In this document: positions 21,418 through 30,725 of the stretch, piece after piece
Layout of the letters: the number at the start of each line of letters is the position of its first letter
Position numbering within the stretch: the stretch's first letter is position 1
Source of the DNA: Actinomycetales bacterium
Lineage (GTDB): Bacteria; Actinomycetota; Actinomycetes; Actinomycetales; Microbacteriaceae
NCBI GenBank assembly: GCA_015654475.1
Contig: JAATGV010000038.1
Coordinates: 1-64,000 of the forward strand
Direction: 5' to 3'
DNA: 64,000 nt
The notes under the pieces: model-generated
Seen by the model: only the letters and a program-made list of their open reading frames with translations
What the model was told of the DNA's origin: nothing
The model's database searches: none
Program-made: the position numbers and the translations under genes

Positions 21418-23670
21418 GTCTCGTCGCCCGCGTGACAGCAAAGAAGTCGGGGCGACGACTGCGAAGACTCGGCGCCCAACCCCACGCGAGGTTGTCAGAG
21501 CGGAGATGAGTTGGCGCGCGTGGTCAACTTCAACTGGGGCGCTCTGCAAGCCGCCTGCGCCGCCTGTGGGGCCGACATCCCCCGAGAACACGGCCGCATC
21601 GTACGCTGCGGCTGCGGCTGCGGCGTAACCGGTCATCTCGGCCGACAGCGCGAACGCTCCTCCGATCTGTTCAGCGCATTCGCGCGATGTTGCCCAGCGC
21701 GGGGCCCCCCACCCCAGGTCGCGGGCCGTTGCCACAATCTCGTGCCACAGCGACTCGGAGTTCGCTCGCACCAAACGAGTGCGGCGCTGATGGCGTCGCG
21801 CCAGTGCAGGAAGAACGAGTATCGCCAACACGATGGCAGCGAGTGCTAAACCGAGCACAACGGATGTGAGCGTTACGCCGTTCGATTCTCCCTGCTGCCC
21901 TGTGCTCGCGTTGCTTGCCGAGCTCGACGCGGCGGAGCTCAACGAGTCGCTGGGTGTCGCCGACAGCGTAGGGCTCGGCGATGACGATGAGGGCGAAGGC
22001 GACGTTGACATCGATGACGAAGGTGACGTGTTGGCTCCCACCCCGGGGGTACTGTCAAAAGGCAACCACCCTATCTGCGGTACCCATGCCTCCACCCACG
22101 CGTGCATATCGTCAGAGCTGACCGTGTACTCATTACTCGAGGTCGACGTTCCCTGGGTGTATCCCACAACAATGCGGGCGGGGATGTCGAGCGAGCGGGC
22201 CATCAACGCGAGTGCCCCAGCAAACTGCACGCAGTAGCCCCTCTTCTGCTCTAAGAACTGGCCGGTGACATGTGCCCCGGTGCCTGAGTAGCCTTCCTCC
22301 GCTGGCGCAGTTGTGGAGTAGGTGAATTCGCCCGAGAGAAAGTAGTCCACCAATTCGTTCATCTGGATGAGCGTGGTAGTGCCAGGTGCGACGCGGCGTG
22401 CCGTCTCTGAAACGATGTCGGGGGTCTCTGAGGGCAGTTCTGTCGTTGCCTGGAAATTGGGTCCCGCTACCGTGCCAGAGGTATCGATCAGGGGTGACGT
22501 TCCTGGATCGGACAACGCGCGGCGAATCTCAGCCAGGTCGGTGTACGTCAGTTGGTATGTATCGCCCGACTTCGCCACTCGAGTGGAATATGCACTCATC
22601 GACTCAGCTCCCCATTGCCAGCTCGATGAGAGGCCGGGCGCGTCGTAGGTGTAATGCGGCGCGGGCAACCAATTGGTTCGCACATTCGCAAGCGTGACCG
22701 CCACTTCGGCACTCGCGCGAGACAAAATGCCTTCGTCAGCGAGATGGATCTCGTTGTTGGAATTGATGCTACTGGGGAGCTGCCGCTGTGGAGACAGCGA
22801 GGTGGCCTCTTCATCGTTGCGATCCGGCGTCCAGACTGCGCCCCCAAGGTCTGTGATGGTGGAGAGTGCGAAGTAGGGCGGTGCCGCCTGACCATCGAAC
22901 GTGTAGGTAAAGGCCGTGGATTCATCTGGTTGGGTCAGGTTGTTCGAGAGAACGAGTGCCAGGTTGGTTTGGCTGCCTATTCGTTGCCCGGTGAAGGAAT
23001 TCTGGATACTCGAAGTGGAGGCCAGAGGCGTGCCGATTGCGAGCACGAGGGGGAGAACCAGGGCGGCGGAGAGGATCCGAGATATGGGAGACCACCCCGG
23101 GCCACGAGAGATAAGTAATACGGCAACGTAGCAGACCGCGCACCCAGCAAGCAAAGAAAGCGGGGGAGTCACATCGAGCAGAAGAGGGGGGATGCTGAGC
23201 ACACCGACGGGCAGCAGCCCAGTGAGCGCCGGGATTCGCGCCGGGTAAACGAGTGAGTCGGTGAGTGCGGCAGCCAGCAGGGTCGCGACGAGAACGAGAA
23301 ATGTGATTCCTGGCGTCACAATGGCGGGGGCCTCTTGTTCGATGAGGTCGGTTATCCCCTCATTCACGAGTGACGTCAAAGAACTGTTCGATGCGGCGGA
23401 GCCGTGCGCGATGGTGAGCGAAAAGACCACGACGGCGGAACCTCCGACGACAAGGCCGACGAGCGGCGATAGCCAGCGGGCACCGAGTGCGCGGGCAATC
23501 CCGCTCGACACCCAAAAGGCATAGACAACAACAACAACCTGCACGATCCACTCGCCTGCGAGCAGAACGTCAGAGAGGCTGAGAATCGCGAGGACGAGGG
23601 CCGCAAGTGCAGCAGCTGATGTTGCCCAGTCGCGTGCGTAATTGCGCGCCAACGTGCGTGCGAGCTTCAT
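21409..23670 (-). CDS. Membrane-anchored transglutaminase-like protein
   Basis: 753-aa protein: an N-terminal block of about six membrane helices (residues about 15-220), an extracytoplasmic transglutaminase-like domain, a low-complexity Ser/Pro/Thr linker, one more helix (VVLGLALAAIVLAILVLPAL) and a cytoplasmic tail. The papain-like triad is visible: Cys in GYCVQFAGALALMARSL, His in DDMHAWVEAW, Asp in LPFDSTPG. This domain order is that of the transglutaminase partner of MoxR-DUF58 modules; its substrate is unknown. ATG at 23670 overlaps the DUF58 stop by 4 bases (ATGA), so the three genes are co-translated. Confidence 0.88.
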   Translation of the reverse strand: MKLARTLARNYARDWATSAAALAALVLAILSLSDVLLAGEWIVQVVVVVYAFWVSSGIARALGARWLSPLVGLVVGGSAVVVFSLTIAHGSAASNSSLTSLVNEGITDLIEQEAPAIVTPGITFLVLVATLLAAALTDSLVYPARIPALTGLLPVGVLSIPPLLLDVTPPLSLLAGCAVCYVAVLLISRGPGWSPISRILSAALVLPLVLAIGTPLASTSSIQNSFTGQRIGSQTNLALVLSNNLTQPDESTAFTYTFDGQAAPPYFALSTITDLGGAVWTPDRNDEEATSLSPQRQLPSSINSNNEIHLADEGILSRASAEVAVTLANVRTNWLPAPHYTYDAPGLSSSWQWGAESMSAYSTRVAKSGDTYQLTYTDLAEIRRALSDPGTSPLIDTSGTVAGPNFQATTELPSETPDIVSETARRVAPGTTTLIQMNELVDYFLSGEFTYSTTAPAEEGYSGTGAHVTGQFLEQKRGYCVQFAGALALMARSLDIPARIVVGYTQGTSTSSNEYTVSSDDMHAWVEAWVPQIGWLPFDSTPGVGANTSPSSSMSTSPSPSSSSPSPTLSATPSDSLSSAASSSASNASTGQQGESNGVTLTSVVLGLALAAIVLAILVLPALARRHQRRTRLVRANSESLWHEIVATARDLGWGAPRWATSRECAEQIGGAFALSAEMTGYAAAAAAAYDAAVFSGDVGPTGGAGGLQSAPVEVDHARQLISALTTSRGVGRRVFAVVAPTSLLSRGRRDWH

Positions 23671-24845
23671 CGAACGGCTCCTGCTGCGCGGGCGCTCGCC
23701 CACACCCCGTCGATAGAGGTGGATGTATCGTGCGGGATCGGAACCACGACGACGCTTGCAGTGCGTGCCGAAATTGCCGTTCCTCTGTTTTCTCGGGTGG
23801 AGCTTTTCGCCGTGAACCCGCGCGTTGGGGCGCCGTCGGTGATCACGACGTGCAGGTCGTTCGTCTGAGTCGTATACACGCCGGGAGGGGGGAGAAAGTC
23901 GGCACCGTCTTTTTCATAGTGAACGAGCCCAAGTCGCATGAGCACTGGGGTGGCATCGTATGCCTTGGCTCGGATGGTTTCTCCCGTTGGCAGGAAGAGC
24001 CATGCCTCGTATCCATTCGACGTTGCCGAGCTGAGGAGTGAGGCCGCCGCTGCAACTGCCCATTCGTCTCGCTCGGTTGGCGCGGAGTTGTGGAGCGCGG
24101 ATGCGTCGATCTCGACGATGATGCGCGGCGGCCCGACGTCGTCGGCATCGTTGCGCACTTTGAGGTCGCCGGTGCGCGCGGATGCCTTCCAGTTGATTCT
24201 GCGCATGGGGTCTCCGCGCACATAGTCGCGCAATGTTGCGTCGGGCTCGCGCAGATGCATCTGCGCATCTTTCATGCTGGAGCGATGGGCCGACTCGCTG
24301 TTGGTTGCCCATGCGCCCTGGATTGGGGTGACTGCTGGGGCCACGACAACTCGGTCGGGTGTGCGCGCGCGAACGCTCACCGCCCAGATTCCGAAGGGGT
24401 CGCGCCAACGACAGAGCACTGGCCCGAATTGGTGAATTCCGCGCGCTGGGAACATCGCCTGGTACCGCATCACCTCGTGGACGTCGGCGGCTCGGATGAG
24501 GGCCTGGTTGTCGTCGCTGATGACGTAGCCTGCATAGCGATCTTCCCAGCTCGCAGCGGGCACAGGGGTGAGGCCGTTGCGTTGCGCCGACACGCTGACG
24601 AGCACGGATTCTCCCGCCTTCGGCAGTGCGACGCCGAAGGCACGATAAGTGGTGAATGTGCCTAAGAACAGGGTCATCCAGATCGTGCTGGCAGCGACAA
24701 CGCTGAACGCGAGCGCGCCTGCCCACCCGACTATCGAAAGCGCTGCGATGTTACTGATGACGGTGAGCGCACAGCCCGCACCGGTCAGTGCCACTCCGCG
24801 AAAAGTTGGTCTGATTCGCCGTCGGGACTTCCTGTCGCCCGCCAT
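23667..24845 (-). CDS. DUF58 domain-containing protein
   Basis: 392 aa with two N-terminal membrane helices (about residues 17-60) and the DUF58 signature LRDYVRGDPMRRINWKASAR followed by GDLKVR, within a von Willebrand A-like fold. DUF58 proteins go with MoxR ATPases in most bacteria and are proposed to act with them in assembling or activating membrane or extracellular complexes; the biochemical role is unproven. Overlaps moxR by one base and the transglutaminase gene by four. Confidence 0.9.
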   Translation of the reverse strand: MAGDRKSRRRIRPTFRGVALTGAGCALTVISNIAALSIVGWAGALAFSVVAASTIWMTLFLGTFTTYRAFGVALPKAGESVLVSVSAQRNGLTPVPAASWEDRYAGYVISDDNQALIRAADVHEVMRYQAMFPARGIHQFGPVLCRWRDPFGIWAVSVRARTPDRVVVAPAVTPIQGAWATNSESAHRSSMKDAQMHLREPDATLRDYVRGDPMRRINWKASARTGDLKVRNDADDVGPPRIIVEIDASALHNSAPTERDEWAVAAAASLLSSATSNGYEAWLFLPTGETIRAKAYDATPVLMRLGLVHYEKDGADFLPPPGVYTTQTNDLHVVITDGAPTRGFTAKSSTRENRGTAISARTASVVVVPIPHDTSTSIDGVWASARAAGAVR

Positions 24846-25810
24846 CAGAACGGTTGTGGCGCCTGGATCGAGTCGAGAATCTGGGCCACTAGCTGGCGAG
24901 CTGACGCTCCAGAACTCGCAGATCGCACAATCAGTCGATGGCCGAGCACCGGAATGGCGAGAAACTTGATGTCATCAGGAATCACGTAGTGTCGGCCCGC
25001 CATGAGTGCCCGGGCCTTGGCCGCTGCCACCAACTGCAACGTTGCGCGAGGGCTTGCCCCGAGACGAATCTGGGGGTGACTTCGTGTGGCCCGGGCGATG
25101 GCTACGGCATATCGTTCGATCGCAGGTTCCGTGTGTACGCCATGCGCGAGCGCGATGAGGCCGGTGACCTGCTCAAGGGTGGCAACAGCCGTGAGGCCAC
25201 GGATCGGGTCGGAGAATTCGCGTTGTTGGACGAGGGCGAGCTCGGCCTCTTCATCGGGATATCCGAGCGAGATCTCGGCCATGAACCGATCTCGCTGCGC
25301 CTCTGGCAGGGCAAATGTGCCCTCCATATCCACAGGATTCTGAGTGGCGACGACGCAAAATGGGCGTGGCAATGGCATGGTGGCGCCGTCGATGGTGACC
25401 TGGTATTCGGCCATGGCCTCCAGCAACGCGGATTGAGTGCGTGGCGATGCTCGGTTGATCTCATCTGCGATCACGATATTGGCAAAAATAGGCCCCGGTT
25501 TGATGTCAAACTCGCGGGTTGCAGGGTTGAATACAGAAACGCCCGAGATGTCGCTTGGCAGCAGATCAGGGGTGAATTGCAGCCGGTTCGAGCTACACGA
25601 GATGGACGATGCGAGGCTGCGTGCGAGCATTGTCTTGCCGACGCCCGGCACGTCTTCGAGCAACAGGTGGCCTTCGGCGATCACGACGACGAGAAGCATC
25701 TCAACCGCTTCTGGCTTGCCTTTGATGACACGAGAAATGTTGGTGAAGATTGCGCGCGCTATGGTCGCGGCTGCGGCCGCACTCTCTGGTGTCGTCAAGT
25801 GCTCGGCCAT
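24845..25810 (-). CDS. MoxR-family AAA+ ATPase
   Basis: Chaperone-like AAA+ ATPase (321 aa). Walker A is EDVPGVGKTMLARSLA near residues 55-70, Walker B is NIVIADEINRASPRTQSALL, and sensor 1 is in FCVVATQNPVDMEGTFALPE; the MoxR-type lid with RLGASPRATLQL follows. First gene of the moxR-DUF58-transglutaminase operon. It is likely to act on the products of the next two genes. The 103 bases between it and glgX contain no gene. Confidence 0.93.
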   Translation of the reverse strand: MAEHLTTPESAAAAATIARAIFTNISRVIKGKPEAVEMLLVVVIAEGHLLLEDVPGVGKTMLARSLASSISCSSNRLQFTPDLLPSDISGVSVFNPATREFDIKPGPIFANIVIADEINRASPRTQSALLEAMAEYQVTIDGATMPLPRPFCVVATQNPVDMEGTFALPEAQRDRFMAEISLGYPDEEAELALVQQREFSDPIRGLTAVATLEQVTGLIALAHGVHTEPAIERYAVAIARATRSHPQIRLGASPRATLQLVAAAKARALMAGRHYVIPDDIKFLAIPVLGHRLIVRSASSGASARQLVAQILDSIQAPQPF

Positions 25811-25913
25811 CTACCCGTCCCTCTCACGCTGGTGTGTTGGCTTTCTACGATACCGGCTTCAACCGAACGCACTGAGCGCGCACAGACGGGGCTCAGAACA
25901 CAAACTGTGGGGC

Positions 25914-27959
25914 TCAGGGCAACGCGATGAGCAGCAGGACCGACATCCCCGTTATGCGGACGTGAGCGCCGGGCGGCCACTCGGTATCAGTGTCTTGGGG
26001 TCTCTCCCACGATGAATCCCAGGCGAGGCGGTAGCTCGTCACACCTGCTGGGTGTGGCAGCACGACGGTGACGTCAGACTCAGACCCATGGATGATCGTG
26101 AGTGTCTGATTGTGTTGTTCGAACTCCGGTGTCGACGACGAGAAGTATTGAAGCGTGCGCACGCCGGTGCGGTTCCAGTCGTCGATGCTCATGTTGTGGC
26201 CCTCGGTGTTGAACCACTCCATTTCAGATGCTGAGGGCGTTTCTGTATCGTGTACACCGAATCGGATGGGGCGAAGTGCGGGGTTCTCTGCGCGCAGCTG
26301 CAGAAGGTGGGAGACGGTCTTGCGGAAGTCACGAGATGCGTCGTCAATGTTCCAGTTGATCCAGGTGAGTGCGGAGTCGTGACAGTAGCCATTGTTGTTG
26401 CCTCTTTGCGTGCGTAGCGTCTCGTCGCCCGCGGTAATCATCGGGGTTCCCGCACTGAACACCAGAGTTGCCATGAGGTTTCTTGCAGCGCGATGGCGGT
26501 CACGGATGATCTCGGGGTCTGTTGTCGGGCCGTCGACCCCGAAGTTGAATGAGTGGTTATTTTCGGTACCGTCTCGATTGCCCTCACCGTTGCCGATGTT
26601 GTGTTTGGTGCTGTAGGTGACCAAGTCGGCGAGGGTAAACCCGTCGTGCGCTGTCACGAAGTTAATCGATGCAAGGGGGCCGCGCTCGCGCGCAAAATCT
26701 TGCGCGCTACCCGCAAGCGAGTGTGCCAGCTTGCCGACGGCGCCGCGCACGTGGCCTTGTCTGCGTTCGGCCGCGGTGTCACTGAGCCAGAATGTTCGCG
26801 CGTTGTCGCGGTAGTGGTCGTTCCACTCGCGCCAGGGTTTGTGAAACGAACCAGACTGCCAACCACCGATGCCGACATCCCAGGGCTCGGCGATCATGAT
26901 GGTGTCAGCCAGTGCTGGGTCTGTGGTGATTGCTGTGAGCAGGGGATGCTCAGGATCGAAGTGTGTCTGAGTGTCGCGACCAAGTGTCGCTGCGAGGTCG
27001 AAGCGGAAGCCGTCAATCTGATACTCGCTCACCCAGTGGCGAAGCGAATCCATGACCAGCTGTTGTGGGGCGACTTCGCCAAAGTTCACCGTGTTGCCGC
27101 AGCCCGTTGTGTCGATGTAGCGACCGCGCTTGTCGCGCCGATAGTAGGTGGCTTCGTCGAGGCCGCGGAAGTGGATGAGGGGGCCATTTCGCCCTTCCGC
27201 CGTGTGGTTGTAGACAACGTCGAGCACCACCTGGATGCCGGCACGGTGCAGTTCGCGGATGGCGGTCTTGAGCTCCTCGATGATTGCTGCTGGCCCACTG
27301 GCCTGGGCGGCAGGACTGGCGTATCGGGGGTGTGGCGCAAAGAACCCGACGGTGTTGTATCCCCAGTAGTTGACGAGCCCGAGCGCACGCAGACGCGGTT
27401 CACTTGCGTAGGCGTGGATGGGAAGCAGCTCAAGGGTGGTGACGCCGAGGCCGGTGAGGTGATCGATGATGGCGGGATGGCCGAGGGCCGCGTAGCTGCC
27501 GCGAATTTCTGCGGGGACGTCTGGGTGAGTGTAGGTCAACCCTTTGACGTGCGCCTCGTAGATGACGACGCGATCGCGTGGAGTGAGCGGTCGACTGGTT
27601 TCTTGCCAGTCGAATGGGTCTGGCATGAGAGCAACACTTTGCCAGTCGTGGCCAAAATGCGTGACTGCCGTGGCATACGGGTCAAGGAGCAGCGCATCGG
27701 GGGAGAAGGCCCCTGTGGTGCCGTCGGCACGCAGCGCGTAGAGGCCATGTGGCTTCAGGTCTGGCACTGGAGCGGTCCATTCGTCGCCGACACGGTGAAG
27801 TGCAGTCTCGCTCAGCACCCACGTCGGGTCGATGGGGTCGAGTGTGCATACGGAGACCGACCGTGCCGACGCTGAGAACACCGTCACGGTGGCGAGCCCG
27901 TTGGCATCCCAGCTGACACCTCGCTGAGTGGGCGTCGTGAGGTCGTCGTTCGTGGTCAT
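25914..27959 (-). CDS. glgX: Glycogen debranching enzyme (GlgX-type isoamylase)
   Basis: GH13 enzyme hydrolysing alpha-1,6 branches of phosphorylase-trimmed glycogen. The 681-aa protein has an N-terminal CBM48-like domain (RGVSWDANGLATVTVFSASA), the barrel with nucleophile Asp in DGFRFDLAATLGRD and acid/base Glu in IMIAEPWDVGIGGWQ, and NFVTAHDGFTLADLV. It is shorter at the N-terminus than isoamylases acting on starch, as GlgX proteins are. With GlgP it completes glycogen breakdown in this region. Single gene on the minus strand, separated by the moxR operon from the other glg genes. Confidence 0.93.
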   Translation of the reverse strand: MTTNDDLTTPTQRGVSWDANGLATVTVFSASARSVSVCTLDPIDPTWVLSETALHRVGDEWTAPVPDLKPHGLYALRADGTTGAFSPDALLLDPYATAVTHFGHDWQSVALMPDPFDWQETSRPLTPRDRVVIYEAHVKGLTYTHPDVPAEIRGSYAALGHPAIIDHLTGLGVTTLELLPIHAYASEPRLRALGLVNYWGYNTVGFFAPHPRYASPAAQASGPAAIIEELKTAIRELHRAGIQVVLDVVYNHTAEGRNGPLIHFRGLDEATYYRRDKRGRYIDTTGCGNTVNFGEVAPQQLVMDSLRHWVSEYQIDGFRFDLAATLGRDTQTHFDPEHPLLTAITTDPALADTIMIAEPWDVGIGGWQSGSFHKPWREWNDHYRDNARTFWLSDTAAERRQGHVRGAVGKLAHSLAGSAQDFARERGPLASINFVTAHDGFTLADLVTYSTKHNIGNGEGNRDGTENNHSFNFGVDGPTTDPEIIRDRHRAARNLMATLVFSAGTPMITAGDETLRTQRGNNNGYCHDSALTWINWNIDDASRDFRKTVSHLLQLRAENPALRPIRFGVHDTETPSASEMEWFNTEGHNMSIDDWNRTGVRTLQYFSSSTPEFEQHNQTLTIIHGSESDVTVVLPHPAGVTSYRLAWDSSWERPQDTDTEWPPGAHVRITGMSVLLLIALP

Positions 27960-28121
27960 GGTTTATATTCTTGCCTTCCGATTTGGGAGGTTCGTGCGAA
28001 TCGAACGAAACAACGTGGCGCGTCATGCGGCCTCAACACAGCGTGTTCGTCTACCGGAATCGTAGCCGGTGGTGAGTTGACGTCGGACGTGACCGAGCGC
28101 ATGTGGCGGAAATCACGAATA

Positions 28122-28156
28122 TTGTGAGGCTTGTGAGGCTTGGCAGGCTTGGCAGG
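28122..28156. repeat. Four tandem 9-mers upstream of the arsR-type gene
   Basis: TTGTGAGGC occurs twice (28122-28139), then TTGGCAGGC and TTGGCAGG (28140-28156). It lies in the 298-base gap between divergent glgX and the arsR-type gene, which otherwise holds only the palindrome at 28187-28232. Confidence 0.75.
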
Positions 28157-28186
28157 TGGGCACACGGTGGGTCGTCTGAGGAACTT

Positions 28187-28232
28187 CGCGGATATTACGG
28201 TATGATAAATACGTCATATCGCGATATCCGCG
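28187..28232. promoter_or_regulatory. Palindromic operator-like region of the arsR-sulP operon
   Basis: CGCGGATAT (28187-28195) and ATATCCGCG (28224-28232) are perfect inverted arms; nested in the right half is the perfect 12-bp palindrome ATATCGCGATAT (28216-28227). A -10-like TATGAT at 28201-28206 lies between the arms. AT-rich dyads of this sort at the promoter are typical ArsR-family operators; autoregulation is inferred. Confidence 0.6.
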
Positions 28233-28257
28233 TTTAACGACGTCTCGGAGGCACGTG

Positions 28258-28644
28258 ATGGTTTTTGGCGCAGAAGAACGACCCCTTTACGAGATCAAGG
28301 CAAGTCTCTTCAAGGGCCTTGCCCATCCGTATCGCATCAGGATTCTCGAAATCCTTGCGGCATCCGACGAGGTCTCGGTCACACAAATGATGACTGACAC
28401 GGGGCTAGAAGCATCCCACCTTTCGCAGCATCTCTCCGTGCTGCGCCGATACCACTTGGTCGCCTCAGAGCGCCGCGGCAGCGTAGTCTATTACCGCCTT
28501 GCCTTCGCCCAAGTGGCTGACCTTCTGCGGGTGGCCCGCTTGTTGCTCGCCGAGGTGCTGAGCGCGTCGCAACATCAGCTGACCTCGGTAGATTCGTTGC
28601 CCGATATTCCCACTATCGGCAGCGTGAGTGAGCTGAATCGATGA
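28258..28644 (+). CDS. ArsR-family winged-helix transcriptional regulator
   Basis: 128-aa ArsR/SmtB-type repressor. The helix-turn-helix is seen in VSVTQMMTDTGLEASHLSQH followed by LSVLRRYHLVASERRG and the wing SVVYYRLA. The common metal-binding motif ELCVCDL in the recognition-helix region is absent and there are no cysteines, so it is not a classical thiol-based arsenic or cadmium sensor; the ligand is unknown. ATG at 28258 is six bases after GGAGG; GTG one codon earlier is possible. Its end overlaps the SulP gene by 4 bases (ATGA), so it probably controls that transporter. Confidence 0.88.
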   Translation: MVFGAEERPLYEIKASLFKGLAHPYRIRILEILAASDEVSVTQMMTDTGLEASHLSQHLSVLRRYHLVASERRGSVVYYRLAFAQVADLLRVARLLLAEVLSASQHQLTSVDSLPDIPTIGSVSELNR

Positions 28645-30326
28645 GCGGAATCAACTGGGCGTCGGTGCGGGCGCTTGCGCCGAGCCGAGCCGACTACGCG
28701 GGACTGCGTGCCAGTTGGCGCGGGGATCTTCTTGCCGGTGTCACTGACGGTATCGTTGCCTTGCCTCTCGCATTGGCGTTTGGTGTCAGCTCTGGTGCGG
28801 GTGCCGAAGCGGGTCTCGTGACTGCGATCGTCGCGGGTCTTGTCGCCGCCGTATTCGGTGGCTCATCGGTTCAAGTTTCGGGTCCGACCGGCGCGATGGT
28901 GGTGGTATTGGCGCCGATCGTGTCGAGTCACGGTGTCGGTGCGATTGCGATCGTTACCGTCATGGCAGGCGGAATCGTGCTGCTCGCAGGCGTGTTGAGG
29001 CTGGGCCGAACCGTGAGCTACATTCCGTGGCCCGTGATCGAGGGGTTCACTGTCGGAATCGGAATCATTATCTTTCTGCAGCAAGTGCCGTCGGCCGTTG
29101 GAGTGTCTGGCTCGGGGCATAGCAGCAACGCTGTTATTGCCGCAATCGAATCGGTTGCCGAAGCGTCGTGGCCACAGGCGTTGTTGCCCATCGGAATCGT
29201 TGTTGCGACCGGCGCCATCATGGGAGTGCTGACTCGGCTGAACCCTCGAGTGCCGTCGTCGTTCGTGGCGATCGCGGTCGTAACCGCAGTGGCGGTGGTT
29301 TCTCACTTGCCGCTGGCGTCCATCGGCGCCTTGCCGCACACGCTTCCGTCCCCCGCCATTCCCGACCTCAGCGTGCACAACCTGTCAACGCTTGCGGCAC
29401 CGGCGTTCACGATCGCGGCGCTCGCAGCGATCGAGTCTCTGCTCTCGGCGCGTGTGGCCGCATCCATCTCAGACACCGGGGCATACAACGCCGATCGGGA
29501 GCTTGTCGGTCAGGGGCTCGCCTCGCTCGCGTCGGGGTTCTTTGGGGGGATGCCGGCTACGGGCGCGATTGCGCGCACCGCCGTGAATGTGCGATCTGGC
29601 GCAAAGACCCGCCTGTCAGCGATAGTGCACGCACTCGCACTTCTCGCAGTCGTGTACCTGGTCGCCGATGTGGTCTCGCGTGTTCCCCTCGCGACGCTTT
29701 CAGGGGTGCTCATGATTACTGCGGCTCGCATGGTGTCGCCGTCAATGGTGAAGCGGGTGTTGCATTCCACCCGGGCGGCGGCATTCGTGTTTGTGCTTAC
29801 CGCCATCATTACGGTGTCGTTCGACTTGATTACTGCGGTTGGCATCGGGATTGTCGTCGCCGCGTTCTTCTCGCTTCGCGCCTTGAGCAAGGCCAGTGGT
29901 GTGCGGCGACAAGAAATCGAAGGTGCCGCGGTGCCAGGCGATGAGCGCATCGCTGTGTTCCGGATGCAGGGTGCCCTCTTTTTTGGTGCGGCAGAGCGGG
30001 TGGTCGAGAGGGTAACCGAACACCACGGCATCGAAGTGGTGGTGCTGCGTCTGTCGCACCTGCAGATCATTGACGCGACCGGGGCGCACACTCTCGCCGA
30101 GCTGGTTACCGTGCTCGAGCAGCACGGGGTGACAGTGCTCATTAAGGGGGTTCGGCCAGAACACCGTGCGCTGCTTGACCGGCTGGGGGTGATGTCGGCG
30201 CTGCGCGACCCGAAACACTTGTTCGATAATCTGCCGGACGCGGTCGCGCATGCCCGGGAGCACATTGCTCGTCTCGCGGCGCGGCAGGGCGTCCCGCCTT
30301 ATGTCGAGGATGCCAGTGACTCGTGA
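28641..30326 (+). CDS. SulP-family anion transporter with STAS domain
   Basis: 561 aa. N-terminal SLC26/SulP membrane domain with about 12-14 helices (DLLAGVTDGIVALPLALAFG, GGSSVQVSGPTGAMVVVLAP, GFFGGMPATGAIARTAVNVR are characteristic), then a cytoplasmic STAS domain (about 430-545; FRMQGALFFGAAERV, VVVLRLSHLQIIDATGAHTL). Members carry sulfate, bicarbonate or other anions; no carbonic anhydrase or sulfur-assimilation gene is nearby, so the substrate cannot be named. Translationally coupled to the ArsR-type regulator. Confidence 0.9.
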   Translation: MSGINWASVRALAPSRADYAGLRASWRGDLLAGVTDGIVALPLALAFGVSSGAGAEAGLVTAIVAGLVAAVFGGSSVQVSGPTGAMVVVLAPIVSSHGVGAIAIVTVMAGGIVLLAGVLRLGRTVSYIPWPVIEGFTVGIGIIIFLQQVPSAVGVSGSGHSSNAVIAAIESVAEASWPQALLPIGIVVATGAIMGVLTRLNPRVPSSFVAIAVVTAVAVVSHLPLASIGALPHTLPSPAIPDLSVHNLSTLAAPAFTIAALAAIESLLSARVAASISDTGAYNADRELVGQGLASLASGFFGGMPATGAIARTAVNVRSGAKTRLSAIVHALALLAVVYLVADVVSRVPLATLSGVLMITAARMVSPSMVKRVLHSTRAAAFVFVLTAIITVSFDLITAVGIGIVVAAFFSLRALSKASGVRRQEIEGAAVPGDERIAVFRMQGALFFGAAERVVERVTEHHGIEVVVLRLSHLQIIDATGAHTLAELVTVLEQHGVTVLIKGVRPEHRALLDRLGVMSALRDPKHLFDNLPDAVAHAREHIARLAARQGVPPYVEDASDS

Positions 30327-30725
30327 GACGAGGCGCCGTGATGCGAATAGCTGGATGCGGTGTTCGAACTCTGGACTCAGAGCTATCGACTCAGAATCAT
30401 GACTCAACTGCTGCAGGTTCGAATCGCAGATGAGATCTCGCGATAATCGTCCCTCTTCGGTAAAGGGATCGGTATTCGCGGCCTTGTGGTCTTGCCCGGT
30501 CAGGTGACCGCCCCACCCTCGCGTCAACCAGTTGCGAGCACGTGCAGCTACTCCGCATCCCCCACAGGTATTGTGATAGTTCTGGTCGGTGTGTTTTTTG
30601 TGCTGCGAATCACGTCGGTGTGCTCAGACAAAACACTCGGGCCTTCGCTCCGGGCTTCCGCTCGGAGTGGGGCTCACTCCATCTCGCAACACTCGCGACC
30701 GAGTGTCCGGTTGAAAGGAATCATC
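30327..30725. other. Gene-free stretch between sulP and the GH3 pseudogene
   Basis: No convincing reading frame with coding character was seen on either strand. Two tRNA T-loop-like words (GTTCGAAC at 30362, GGTTCGAATC at 30416) occur, but no cloverleaf can be drawn. The last 30 bases contain the GAAAGGA ribosome-binding site of the GH3 gene. The promoter is not obvious. Confidence 0.6.

Noticed and set aside
26553-27875. 440-codon plus-strand reading frame opposite glgX
   Set aside because: Antisense shadow of a clear GH13 enzyme with its catalytic motifs in place.
30337-30440. A tRNA-Leu gene
   Set aside because: T-loop-like and anticodon-loop-like words occur, but acceptor, D and anticodon stems do not pair.
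30486-30725. Upstream extension of the GH3 gene to a GTG at 30486
   Set aside because: The 80 extra residues have no family similarity, and ATG 30726 has a proper GAAAGGA site and the conserved N-terminus.
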